Shown: in pieces, positions 1 to 6,920 of the stretch
Layout: the number at the start of each line of letters is the position of its first letter
Position numbering within the stretch: position 1 is the stretch's first letter
Source of the DNA: CAYTSA01 sp964440345
GTDB lineage: Bacteria > Desulfobacterota > Desulfovibrionia > Desulfovibrionales > Desulfovibrionaceae
Direction of reading: 5' to 3'
DNA: 16,489 nt
NCBI GenBank assembly: GCA_964440345.1
Contig: CAYTSA010000089.1
Span: forward strand, 1-16,489
The notes under the pieces: generated by a model
What the model was told of the DNA's origin: nothing
The model's input: only the letters and a program-made list of their open reading frames with translations
Database searches by the model: none
Made by a program: the position numbers and the translations under genes

Positions 1-55
1 TTTGGTTTTCCAAACACAACGAGGTTTTTTCATTTTTTAGGCGGTGGATTACGGT

Positions 56-90
56 CCCAGTCAGGCTTTCCCAGTCAGGCTTTCCCAGTC
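56..90. repeat. 14-bp tandem repeat, 2.5 copies
   Basis: The unit CCCAGTCAGGCTTT occurs twice back to back (56-69 and 70-83) and is followed by a partial third copy, CCCAGTC (84-90). The copies are identical. No function can be assigned. The number of copies is too low and the spacing absent, so this is not a CRISPR. It sits in an AT-rich edge with no convincing gene between position 1 and 252. Confidence 0.8.
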
Positions 91-252
91 CAGGACCAGC
101 CAGAGGTTCAGAGTTTGCCAGACGGGAGGGTGATGTGGTTGCACCATGACACTTTCATTACTTATCACAAAAACATGAAGCAAAAATTACTGTACAAGAC
201 AAGAAGCGACCTTATACTTTATGGCAGCATTGCATATATGAACGGAAAAAAA

Positions 253-543
253 TTATTTCCACTCTGCAATGCCAAGACGTACAAGTTCAGAAGCTCCTTT
301 AAGCTTTGTATTTATCTGTTTTTTGTATTCTGCAATTTTTTTCTCAAATTCTATGTTATCATCGCTTTCATATATTCTTATAAATCCATTATGTATCGTT
401 AATGAGAACCTATCGCTGTACGTTGAGTATGGCAATGTAACATAAGCAGCATTTGCATTCCTTTTACGCTCCCAAACCTGCAACTCATCGCATAGTATTG
501 CCAAGTATACAAAAGGATTATCTTCAAGGCTGGTCTTTTTCAT
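253..543 (-). CDS. hypothetical protein, possible C-terminal remnant of an HD-domain-like protein
   Basis: A 96-residue open frame from ATG at 543, with a purine-rich AAGGTG about 11 bases upstream that could serve as a ribosome site. The start of the protein contains an ILCDELQVWER segment (about residues 16-26). From memory this resembles a conserved stretch in the C-terminal half of some HD-superfamily metal-dependent phosphohydrolase-like proteins. The HD metal-binding motif itself is absent. The remainder is charged (a lysine-rich stretch near residues 67-82) with no membrane segment or signal peptide. Base composition is clearly AT-rich compared with the tau genes to its right, which suggests horizontally acquired or decaying DNA. 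It may be a small intact gene or the tail of a larger broken one. I do not recognise the family with certainty. Confidence 0.4.
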   Translation of the reverse strand: MKKTSLEDNPFVYLAILCDELQVWERKRNANAAYVTLPYSTYSDRFSLTIHNGFIRIYESDDNIEFEKKIAEYKKQINTKLKGASELVRLGIAEWK

Positions 544-775
544 ATTGCGAGCTTCACCTTGCCCTGGGACAATAAGCTAATTTCAATAAACGCGTTTAAC
601 AGGTGAAAGTCAATAAAAAATTATTTTATTTTCCGCAATAAAAATTTTAGACGTTACCAAAAATTTTTAATTACCAGTCAACTTGTTTCGCTACATTCGC
701 ACGTTTTGTAACGCTTCTTTAGTCAGTTCAAGATTGACAATCATCCGCCTAATGCCTGGCCTCAGCAATTGCCCC

Positions 776-1588
776 CTACATCTTCCCTTTCCAGGGAACA
801 AGCTTATGCTCGGCCAGACGCAGCAACGCGTCGCTGGCCAGGGCAATACAGCCAATAACAAGGATGCCTAGAATGACCACGTCTGTGACCAGAAATTCTG
901 ACGCATTGAGGATCATAAAGCCCAGGCCCTGACTGGCGGCCACCATCTCTGCAGCCACCAGGGTGGTCCACGCAAAGCCAAGGCCGATGCGCATGCCTGT
1001 GAGCACCTCTGGCAGGGCCGCGGGGAAAAGCACTTGACATATGAGCTGCAGCCGGCCCGCGCCCAAAGAATAGGCCGCCCGGACCTGCTCCACAGTGGCC
1101 GCGCGCACCCCGGCCCGGGTGGCGATGACCATGGGCGCAAAGCAGGCCAGATAGATAAGCAATATTTTTGAAAACTCCCCTATGCCGAACCAGATGATCG
1201 TCAGCGGCAGATAGGCCAGGGGCGGAATAGGCCGGTAGAACTCTATGGCCGGGTCCAGCACGCCGCGAATAACGCGGTTCACGCCCATGGCCAGTCCCAC
1301 GGGCACGGCCGTGACGCACGAGGCTGCAAACGCTGCAGCCACCCTTCCCAGGCTTGCTGCGGCGTGCTCCTGCAGCGTGGCGCCGCCGAAGCCCTGGCTG
1401 ACGGTTTCCAGAAACCTGGACCACACTGCAGCCGGTCCGGGCAGAAACAAAGCTGGAACCAGCTCCAGCCAGGCCACGCACTGCCACACAAGCAGCAGCG
1501 CCACAGCGCTGGCAACGGACAAGCGCGCCGCATCACCCTGGCCAGGAACGCCCAGCTTCTGCGCTTTTTGCGCCCTGCGTGCGAACAT
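776..1588 (-). CDS. tauC: Taurine/sulfonate ABC transporter permease (TauC/SsuC type)
   Basis: Inner-membrane permease of 270 residues, normal for the BPD_transp_1 family. Hydrophobic helices are visible from about residue 23 onward, with a well-formed set between residues 70 and 260. The cytoplasmic coupling loop is recognisable around residues 167-195 as EQVRAAYSLGAGRLQLICQV followed by LFPAALPEV. This matches the EAA-G motif by which such permeases contact the ATPase. The start codon overlaps the stop of the upstream ATPase gene in a TGATG arrangement, so the two are translationally coupled. It is the last gene of the tauABC order on the minus strand. I see no clear terminator after its stop. 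The substrate is inferred mainly from the binding protein of the same operon. Confidence 0.9.
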   Translation of the reverse strand: MFARRAQKAQKLGVPGQGDAARLSVASAVALLLVWQCVAWLELVPALFLPGPAAVWSRFLETVSQGFGGATLQEHAAASLGRVAAAFAASCVTAVPVGLAMGVNRVIRGVLDPAIEFYRPIPPLAYLPLTIIWFGIGEFSKILLIYLACFAPMVIATRAGVRAATVEQVRAAYSLGAGRLQLICQVLFPAALPEVLTGMRIGLGFAWTTLVAAEMVAASQGLGFMILNASEFLVTDVVILGILVIGCIALASDALLRLAEHKLVPWKGKM

Positions 1589-2370
1589 CAGCAGCCCTGC
1601 CCTTCTGAAAGCACTGCGGACAGCACTTCTTCCCGCGCAGCAATGAACGCTTCAGAGGATTTGACCGCCCGCGAATCGCCGCCGCGTGCGTACTGCGTTG
1701 CAAAGTCCAGAGTTTGTTCGCAGCGCACGCGGCCCGGCCGGGGGCTGAGCACCAGCAACCGGCTGGCCAGGAAAAGCGCCTCGTCCACGCTGTGAGTTAT
1801 AAAAAAGACGGTCGTTTTCTGCTCACACCGTATGGCCAAAATCAGCTCCTGCATGGACTCCCTGGTCAGGGCGTCCAGCGCGCCAAAGGGCTCGTCCATA
1901 AGCAGGATGCGCGGCGACGCGGCCAGGGCCCGGGCCAGGCCCAGACGCTGCTGCATGCCGCCGGACAGAGTGAAAACAGGCTGTTTGGCCACATCCGCCA
2001 ACCCCAGCCGCTCCAGCCAGGTCATGGCCGTACGCCGCCGCTCTGTCCGGGGAACCTTCTGCAGCCGCAGGCCAAAGGCGGCGTTTTCCAGCACGTTCTG
2101 CCAGGGCAGCAGGGCGTGCTTCTGAAACACCACTCCCCGGTCCCGGCCTGGGCCGCGTATGGGCTCCCCGTCCAGCAGCGCCTGGCCCGCAGTGGGCCGC
2201 AAAAAACCGGCCATGACATTCAGCAGCGTAGTCTTGCCGCAGCCGGATGGGCCCAGGGCCACAACAAAGTCGCCTGGGTTGACGACCAGATTCACCGCCT
2301 CCAGGGCCAGGGCCGACGCGGCGCCGTTGGCGCCGTCATAGGTCACTGAAACGTCGCGCAGCTGCAGCAT
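1588..2370 (-). CDS. tauB: Taurine/sulfonate ABC transporter ATP-binding protein (TauB/SsuB type)
   Basis: Cytoplasmic ATPase of 260 residues that powers import through the neighbouring permease. All ABC motifs are present and in order: Walker A GPSGCGKTT (residues 40-48), Q-loop VFQ ending near residue 83, signature LSGGMQQR (135-142), Walker B ILLMDEP (155-161) and the switch histidine in ITHSVDEA (about 193). The Leu-Pro-Trp after the Q-loop is typical of the nitrate/sulfonate/taurine ATPase subfamily. The gene begins 12 bases after the tauA stop, with AAGG close upstream of the ATG, and its stop overlaps the tauC start. There is no sign of truncation or loss of catalytic residues. Confidence 0.93.
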   Translation of the reverse strand: MLQLRDVSVTYDGANGAASALALEAVNLVVNPGDFVVALGPSGCGKTTLLNVMAGFLRPTAGQALLDGEPIRGPGRDRGVVFQKHALLPWQNVLENAAFGLRLQKVPRTERRRTAMTWLERLGLADVAKQPVFTLSGGMQQRLGLARALAASPRILLMDEPFGALDALTRESMQELILAIRCEQKTTVFFITHSVDEALFLASRLLVLSPRPGRVRCEQTLDFATQYARGGDSRAVKSSEAFIAAREEVLSAVLSEGQGC

Positions 2371-2382
2371 GAACCTTACAGA

Positions 2383-3396
2383 TTATTGCCTGTGCATGGC
2401 GGCTTCGGCCCAATGCGGATTGATCATGGGCGCGTAGCTGTCCAGCAGTTTGGGGATTTTGTTCTGCTCCTTGAGGAACGCAGCTGTGGCTTTGAGGGCG
2501 CGGGCCGCTCCTCCTTTGTCCCCGCAGCCCAACCAATGACATGAAACTTGCTCTTGCAGGGAGGGGAAGCCATACCGGGAAAGCACGTTCGGAACCTGAG
2601 CCGGGTCGCCGCCAACCAGAGAGACGATCTGCCGCACTGGCTCAGAGTCTGGGGTAAAGCTCTGCGGGTCGTCACGATATCGGGCGTCCGCCCTGGCCAG
2701 CACCCGCACAAAGGCTTTCATGAACTCCGGATGCGCCCGGGAAAAGCCGGTGCGAGCCACCAGTCCGTCAAAGGTGGGCTTGCCCCAGTCGCCCAGCTGG
2801 CCAGAGGAAACCAGAACCTTGCCGGACTCTAGAATACGCGACAACGCCGGGTCCCAGACAAAGGCGGCGTCCACGTCCCCCCGTTCCCAAGCTGCAGCCA
2901 CTGCGTTGGGCGCCATGTTCAGCAGTTTCACTTCCGAAGCCGGGATATTGAACTGTTCCATCGCAAAAAGCAGGTGGAAGTGCGTGGTGGAAACAAAGGG
3001 CACGGCAATGGTCCGGCCGCGCAGGTCCTGGGGCGCGACAACGCCCGAACCGTCCCGCACGGCCAGGGCTTCGGCGTCCTCAATGGCTTCGGCTATCCAA
3101 AAAAGCTCCACAGGCAGACCCGTGGACATGGCCGTGGCCACGCCGGTGGAGCCCAGCAGGCCGATGTCCACATCCCCGGAAGCAAGCGCCGGCAGCAGCT
3201 TGCCTGGAGAGTCAAACCGCCGGAACTGGATGTCCCGGCCAGTGGCCTCGGCGAACTCGCCGGAAGCCATAGCCGTCTTCCAGGTATTGTAAATGAGCTG
3301 ATAGCCCACGGTAACAGGCTCTTCCGCCCGCGCCGGCGTAAGCCCCAGAAACAACAGACAGCAGAAACAGATAATATGCGGCAGTAATGCAGACAT
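2383..3396 (-). CDS. tauA: Taurine-type periplasmic substrate-binding protein
   Basis: Periplasmic receptor of 337 residues from the chosen start. The open frame continues upstream to 3510, but ATG 3396 is preceded by GAGGA five bases away and opens a clean signal peptide (MSALLPHIICFCCLLFLG, then TPARA before the mature EEPVTVGYQ). Several blocks closely match what I recall of E. coli TauA: FDSPGKLLPALASGDVDIG near residues 60-78, then GRTIAVPFVSTTHFHLL and AAWERGDVDAAFVWDPAL. These regions line the ligand pocket of the NMT1/TauA family, so taurine or a similar C2 sulfonate is the best substrate guess. The gene is first in tauABC. None of the known taurine-degrading enzymes is encoded in this window. 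Confidence 0.88.
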   Translation of the reverse strand: MSALLPHIICFCCLLFLGLTPARAEEPVTVGYQLIYNTWKTAMASGEFAEATGRDIQFRRFDSPGKLLPALASGDVDIGLLGSTGVATAMSTGLPVELFWIAEAIEDAEALAVRDGSGVVAPQDLRGRTIAVPFVSTTHFHLLFAMEQFNIPASEVKLLNMAPNAVAAAWERGDVDAAFVWDPALSRILESGKVLVSSGQLGDWGKPTFDGLVARTGFSRAHPEFMKAFVRVLARADARYRDDPQSFTPDSEPVRQIVSLVGGDPAQVPNVLSRYGFPSLQEQVSCHWLGCGDKGGAARALKATAAFLKEQNKIPKLLDSYAPMINPHWAEAAMHRQ

Positions 3397-3512
3397 GGCG
3401 GTCCTCGCAAGGTACAAAAAGGTTGCAAACTGGCGTGTCTTTAGCACAAAGGCGGGCGTCAAGGCCAGAGCTGGAAACAGAGCCGTGCAGAGCGAAACAA
3501 CAGCAATCACGC

Positions 3513-3553
3513 TAGCGCATTTTGCCTTGAGACATCGCCCCTAATATGCGCTA
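3513..3553. promoter_or_regulatory. 8-bp inverted repeat upstream of tauA, candidate operator
   Basis: TAGCGCAT (3513-3520) and its exact reverse complement ATGCGCTA (3546-3553) lie with centres 33 bases apart, about three helical turns. They are 117-157 bases upstream of the tauA start and beyond the hairpin that ends the regulator gene. This position suits an upstream binding site for a regulator of tauABC. I could not find a convincing -35/-10 or -24/-12 promoter between it and tauA. The binding protein is unknown. Confidence 0.4.
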
Positions 3554-3619
3554 AAGTATTTTGGCCAACTGTCGATATACTAGATGTCTTTGGCCGCATG
3601 TCATATGGATCACCCGCCT

Positions 3620-3661
3620 GCGGCCCGCTTGTGGGGAGACGTGCTCCAAAAAGCGGGCCGC
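3620..3661 (-). terminator. Strong hairpin after the sigma-54 activator gene
   Basis: GCGGCCCGCTT (3620-3630) pairs perfectly with AAGCGGGCCGC (3651-3661), an 11-bp stem. A second small stem, GGAG/CTCC, can form inside the loop. It begins six bases after the activator's stop codon on the minus strand. There is no uridine run on that strand, so it may act as a factor-assisted terminator or a 3' mRNA stabiliser. It separates the activator from tauABC, implying that tauABC has its own promoter. Confidence 0.6.
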
Positions 3662-3666
3662 TCTCT

Positions 3667-5073
3667 TTATGTCCGCACTACTTTCTGTAAGTCAACGCCA
3701 TATTTTCGCATGCGGTTGATCACCGTTCCTCGGTGCACGCCCAGCAGCCGCGCCGCCTCGGACTTGTTGCCTTTTGTCTGGGCCAGGACTTTGATCAGTT
3801 GCCGTTTTTCCGGCGGGTCGCCGTTGTGCAGCAAGGGATGCTCGTCATCGCCATGCGGCCTCGGGCCGGAGGGCGGGCCCACTGGCTCAGGCTGCAGCAG
3901 CGTCTCTGGCAGGTGTTCAGGCTTGATAACGCCGTCCTCATCGATCACCACGGCGGCGAATTCCAGAGCGGATTTCAGCTCCCGCACGTTGCCCGGCCAG
4001 GTATAGCGGCGCATCACGTCCATGGCTTCCCGGCTCAGTTCAGCCGGGGGCGCGTCGGCGCGGCCCGAGATGTCGCGCAAGAACTCGTATGCCAACAGCG
4101 GTATGTCGTTTTTGCGCGCGCGCAGAGGCGGCATATAGATGGGGATGACATTGATGCGGAAAAGCAGGTCCTCGCGAAACTCCCCCCGCTGCACCAGTTG
4201 GCGCAGGTCCTTGTTGGTGGCGGTGATAATCCGTGCGTCCACGGCAATAGACTTGTGATCTCCCACCCGCTCTATCTGTTTGGCTTCGAGCACCCGAAGC
4301 AGCTTCACCTGTATGGACATGGGCACGTCGCCAATTTCGTCCAAAAAAATGTCGCCGCCGTGCGCCGCTTCGAACCGGCCCTGGCGGTGGCGGATAGCGC
4401 CAGTGAAGGCGCCCTTCACATGGCCGAAAAGCTCGCTTTCGAACAAGGATTCATTGAGCGCAGCGCAATTGACTTGAATGTATGGTCCGTCCCTGCGCGG
4501 CCCGGCTTCATGCACAGCCTGGGCGGCCAGCTCCTTGCCTGTGCCGGACTCGCCGAAAACAATGACCGGCGCGTCTGACTGGGCGGCTTTTTGGATGGTG
4601 TTGAACACCCGCTGCATGGCCTCGCTTTTGCCAATCATGCCGTGGAAGCCCGGCGAAGTGGGCAGCCGCCGGGAAAGCTCTGCTATTTTACGGTCTTTTT
4701 TTACCAGCTCGGTAATGTCGGTAATGGATTCCACGGCCAACAAGTGTGCATTTTCTCGGAAAACTGACGCATTCTTCAGCACGGTCAGGCAGGCGCCGTC
4801 CTTGCGCATGATGTGGCAGCGCCGGCGGTGGATGGTTTTATCCTCGAACAACTGACACCAATGCTCGCCGCCTTTTCTACGGGACCGCTCACACCCGTCG
4901 CAGTTGAGCACGGAACACGGTTTGCCCAGCAACTCGCCAGGGCCGTAGCCAGTCAGATCCTCCAGGGCCGGGTTGACCAGCTTGATTCTTCCGTCAGAAC
5001 CAACAAGCACCAACCCGTCGTTCATAGTGTTGATTATTTCTTCAAAATGATCGCGGATATCCAGGTCAGTCAT
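3667..5073 (-). CDS. Sigma-54-dependent activator with Cys-rich PAS sensor domain
   Basis: Bacterial enhancer-binding protein of 468 residues. ATG 5073 is chosen over ATG 5118 because AGGAG lies six bases upstream. An N-terminal PAS domain (about 8-120) carries six cysteines (C53, C58, C61, C73, C86, C95), with a C-x4-C-x2-C core. The central AAA+ domain (about 145-370) has Walker A GESGTGKE (174-181), the sigma-54-contacting GAFTGA loop (221-226), Walker B DIFLDEIG (241-248) and a TWPGNVREL motif (358-366). A Fis-type helix-turn-helix lies near 434-460 (NKSEAARLLGVHRGTVINRM). There is no receiver domain, so the PAS domain is probably the sensor, perhaps for redox state, a metal or an Fe-S cluster. 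The gene is divergent from the octaheme cytochrome operon, whose promoter is of the sigma-54 type, so that operon is the likely target. Confidence 0.92.
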   Translation of the reverse strand: MTDLDIRDHFEEIINTMNDGLVLVGSDGRIKLVNPALEDLTGYGPGELLGKPCSVLNCDGCERSRRKGGEHWCQLFEDKTIHRRRCHIMRKDGACLTVLKNASVFRENAHLLAVESITDITELVKKDRKIAELSRRLPTSPGFHGMIGKSEAMQRVFNTIQKAAQSDAPVIVFGESGTGKELAAQAVHEAGPRRDGPYIQVNCAALNESLFESELFGHVKGAFTGAIRHRQGRFEAAHGGDIFLDEIGDVPMSIQVKLLRVLEAKQIERVGDHKSIAVDARIITATNKDLRQLVQRGEFREDLLFRINVIPIYMPPLRARKNDIPLLAYEFLRDISGRADAPPAELSREAMDVMRRYTWPGNVRELKSALEFAAVVIDEDGVIKPEHLPETLLQPEPVGPPSGPRPHGDDEHPLLHNGDPPEKRQLIKVLAQTKGNKSEAARLLGVHRGTVINRMRKYGVDLQKVVRT

Positions 5074-5131
5074 ATGCACTCCTGCGCCCATTCCTGCAAA
5101 GGATTGCGGGAATTGCACGTGTGTTTATTCA

Positions 5132-5155
5132 ACAAATGTCTAGCCACTTGTACAA
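5132..5155. promoter_or_regulatory. Dyad, candidate upstream activator site for the PAS-EBP
   Basis: ACAAATG (5132-5138), six bases, then CACTTGT (5145-5151) form an imperfect inverted repeat with six of seven positions paired. Overlapping it is a perfect 8-bp palindrome TTGTACAA (5148-5155), whose right arm continues as ACAAAT and gives a third half-site. It lies about 100-120 bases upstream of the -24 element, where enhancer-binding proteins usually bind. It is also just upstream of the activator's own gene, so autoregulation is possible. The assignment to this regulator is inference from position. Confidence 0.45.
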
Positions 5156-5213
5156 ATAACCCCCCCGGAACGGTATGGCAAGAGGAGTTTTTGATAACAC
5201 GAGAGCTTCATTA

Positions 5214-5226
5214 TATCAGCATGTTA
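5214..5226 (+). promoter_or_regulatory. IHF-like site
   Basis: TATCAGCATGTTA matches the IHF consensus WATCAANNNNTTR at all fixed positions except one (G for the last A of WATCAA). It falls between the candidate activator site and the -24 element, the usual place for the DNA bend that loops an enhancer-bound activator onto sigma-54 polymerase. Such sites are degenerate, so this rests on both match and location. Confidence 0.45.
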
Positions 5227-5253
5227 AGAAATGGAAAATTCCCCCCCCTTTTC

Positions 5254-5269
5254 GGCACGGTTTCTGCTT
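5254..5269 (+). promoter_or_regulatory. Sigma-54 (-24/-12) promoter of the octaheme cytochrome operon
   Basis: GGCACGGTTTCTGCTT gives the invariant GG at 5254-5255 and GC at 5266-5267 with exactly ten bases between them. The -24 core GGCACG is perfect and the -12 core is CTGCTT against consensus TTGCW. Transcription should start near 5279, leaving a leader of about 47 bases with ribosome site AAAGGA before ATG 5326. A divergent sigma-54 activator gene next door supports the call. Confidence 0.8.
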
Positions 5270-5325
5270 ATGTTACATTTCGATAACGCCTGATGGAAAA
5301 CCGCAAGTGTATGTAAAGGACATAT

Positions 5326-6348
5326 ATGAACATCAAGAAACTACTGAAGCAACCAACACCGTTGCAAGCGCAAAGCGGCACAGTGAACCGGAGAGCGTTC
5401 CTGAAAAGTCTTACTGCAGTTGGAGCCGGACTGGCCCTGGGCGCCAAAACAGATTCTGCAGCAGCGCAGGACAACGAGTTGCCGCCTGGCGAAGAACTGG
5501 CCACGCTGTTGGACCTTTCCCAGTGCATTGGCTGCGGAGAATGCGTGAACGCCTGCAAAGAGAGTAACGCGCACAAATTTCCTGAGCCCGTCAAGCCATT
5601 TCCCACCATGTATCCCACCAGCAAAGTCCCGGTTGAGGACTGGTCTGAGAAACGGGATGTGGACGACCGGCTCACGCCTTACAACTGGCTTTATCTTGAC
5701 CATTTTGAAGTGGAGCACAACGGCGAGGTAATAGAGCTGCACATGCCCCGGCGCTGCCTGCACTGTGTGAACCCGCCTTGCGCCAACCTGTGCCCCTGGG
5801 GCGCAGCCCGCAAGCAGGATAACGGCATAGTGCGCATCCACGAAGACATTTGCCTGGGCGGCTCCAAATGCAATGCCGTCTGCCCCTGGTACATTCCCCA
5901 GCGTCAGACCGGGGTGGGCCTGTACATGAAACTGCTGCCCAGCCTGGCCGGCAACGGCGTGATGTACAAATGCGACCGCTGCTATGACAAGGTGGCCATG
6001 GGCGAACTGCCTGCCTGCATTGAGGTCTGCCCCATGGATGTACAGACCATTGGCCCGCGCACTGAAATCATCGCCAAGGCGCACGCTCTGGCCGATGAGA
6101 TGGGGGGCTACATTTATGGCGAACATGAAAATGGCGGGACCAACACCATTTACGTTTCGCCCGTGCCCTTTGAAAAACTCGCCGCCCAGCATAAAACAGG
6201 TCCAGGCAAGCCGCATCTGGACCCGGTGAAGGACCGGCTGGCGCCTGAACACGACCTGGCCAAGGTCATCGCCCTGGCCCCGGTGGCTGGCGTCATTGCC
6301 GGCGTGGTCAAGGCGGCAAAATCCCGAAACAAGGCAGGGGGAAAATGA
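5326..6348 (+). CDS. Tat-exported multi-cluster [Fe-S] electron transfer subunit (HybA/DmsB-like)
   Basis: Ferredoxin-like subunit of 340 residues. A twin-arginine signal (NRRAFLKSL, residues 21-29) followed by a hydrophobic stretch predicts folded export to the periplasm. Four cysteine groups follow: C67/C70/C73/C77; C144/C147/C152/C156; C176/C182/C186; and C216/C219/C231/C235. The third group reads CLGGSKCNAVC, so Gly179 stands where CxxCxxCxxxC families have their second cysteine. This suggests a [3Fe-4S] or unusually ligated cluster. A hydrophobic segment near 314-329 is a probable C-terminal membrane anchor, as in HybA-type subunits. The ribosome site AAAGGA precedes ATG by five bases. 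It is first gene after the sigma-54 promoter, and its stop overlaps the next start as ATGA. It probably relays electrons between the membrane cytochrome b and the octaheme cytochrome. Confidence 0.88.
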   Translation: MNIKKLLKQPTPLQAQSGTVNRRAFLKSLTAVGAGLALGAKTDSAAAQDNELPPGEELATLLDLSQCIGCGECVNACKESNAHKFPEPVKPFPTMYPTSKVPVEDWSEKRDVDDRLTPYNWLYLDHFEVEHNGEVIELHMPRRCLHCVNPPCANLCPWGAARKQDNGIVRIHEDICLGGSKCNAVCPWYIPQRQTGVGLYMKLLPSLAGNGVMYKCDRCYDKVAMGELPACIEVCPMDVQTIGPRTEIIAKAHALADEMGGYIYGEHENGGTNTIYVSPVPFEKLAAQHKTGPGKPHLDPVKDRLAPEHDLAKVIALAPVAGVIAGVVKAAKSRNKAGGK

Positions 6349-6806
6349 TCTCGCGTCCTCTCAACTGGCTGTTCATTCTCACTGTTACAGCGCTGGCCAT
6401 TTCCGGCTTCGGGCAAATGCCTATTTTCAACCGCTATTACATCTCCTCCATCCCCGGGCTGGGCTGGACTGCGGACTTCTACTTCACCCATATCATGCAT
6501 TATGTGGCCGGCGCTGTTTTCCTTTTTCTGATTACCTACTGGGCTGCCCAGTATCTCAAATCCTGGAAGAATCAGTTCATTTTGACTGTTGCCGGAGGCC
6601 TGAAAGCCGGCTTGTGGGCGGCCATTGCTGTCACCGGCGTGTTACGGGTGATCAAAAACCTGCCCAGCATGCATTTCAGCCCCACAAGCACCATGCTTTT
6701 GGACTGGATGCACTTGGCGCTGGTCATGGGTTTGGGCGCAACCGCCCTGGCGGGGGCGCTTACAAAGCGTTCAGCGTATCTGAAAAGACGAAAAGCATGG
6801 CCTTAG
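6345..6806 (+). CDS. Small four-helix membrane cytochrome b-like protein
   Basis: Integral membrane protein of 153 residues with four likely helices (about 5-22, 44-68, 82-101, 116-138) and a basic C-terminus. It resembles a shortened cytochrome b of the formate dehydrogenase/hydrogenase gamma-subunit class. Candidate haem ligands are H49 and H52 in helix 2 and H123 in helix 4. The histidine usually found at the start of helix 1 (FNHW in the second cytochrome b of this operon) is replaced, since the sequence here reads PLNW. It may therefore hold one haem fewer, or none. ATGA overlap with the Fe-S subunit gene indicates coupled translation and probably a physical complex. The ribosome site is a GGGGGA run just before the ATG. 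The exact family is not certain. Confidence 0.75.
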   Translation: MISRPLNWLFILTVTALAISGFGQMPIFNRYYISSIPGLGWTADFYFTHIMHYVAGAVFLFLITYWAAQYLKSWKNQFILTVAGGLKAGLWAAIAVTGVLRVIKNLPSMHFSPTSTMLLDWMHLALVMGLGATALAGALTKRSAYLKRRKAWP

Positions 6807-6817
6807 ACGCCTCAAAA

Positions 6818-6865
6818 GATGTAACAGAGCACTCGCTTTTTACATCAAGGTGATATATTTATAAT
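6818..6865 (+). promoter_or_regulatory. Candidate internal promoter with overlapping dyad before the octaheme gene
   Basis: GATGTAA (6818-6824) and TTACATC (6840-6846) are perfect inverted repeats, with AGC/GCT able to pair inside. The right arm overlaps a TTTACA hexamer (6839-6844), which lies 15 bases before a perfect TATAAT (6860-6865). The spacer is shorter than the usual 16-18. This could be a regulated secondary promoter allowing octaheme cytochrome expression without the two upstream genes, or an RNA hairpin controlling read-through. It lies in the only sizeable gap of the operon. Confidence 0.4.
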
Positions 6866-6920
6866 GTTAAGGGGTTATCATAGTTTTGTGGTATGAATTA
6901 TTCAACCGAGGAGGGGTATC

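Noticed and set aside
56..90. Tandem repeat considered as a CRISPR
   Set aside because: The 14-bp units are contiguous with no spacers and only 2.5 copies, and no cas genes lie nearby.
115..402. A 95-codon plus-strand frame at the left edge
   Set aside because: Its C-terminal half is antisense to the 253-543 minus-strand frame and is Phe/Tyr-rich as expected of AT-rich DNA. No ribosome site or family match.
2720..3292. Long plus-strand frames opposite tauA and tauB
   Set aside because: They mirror well-supported minus-strand genes, have no ribosome sites or domains, and show composition typical of antisense GC-rich frames.
5175..5193. TGGCAAGAGGAGTTTTTGA as an alternative sigma-54 promoter
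   Set aside because: It has the -24-like TGGC but no GC at the required spacing. The element at 5254-5269 fits the invariant positions exactly.
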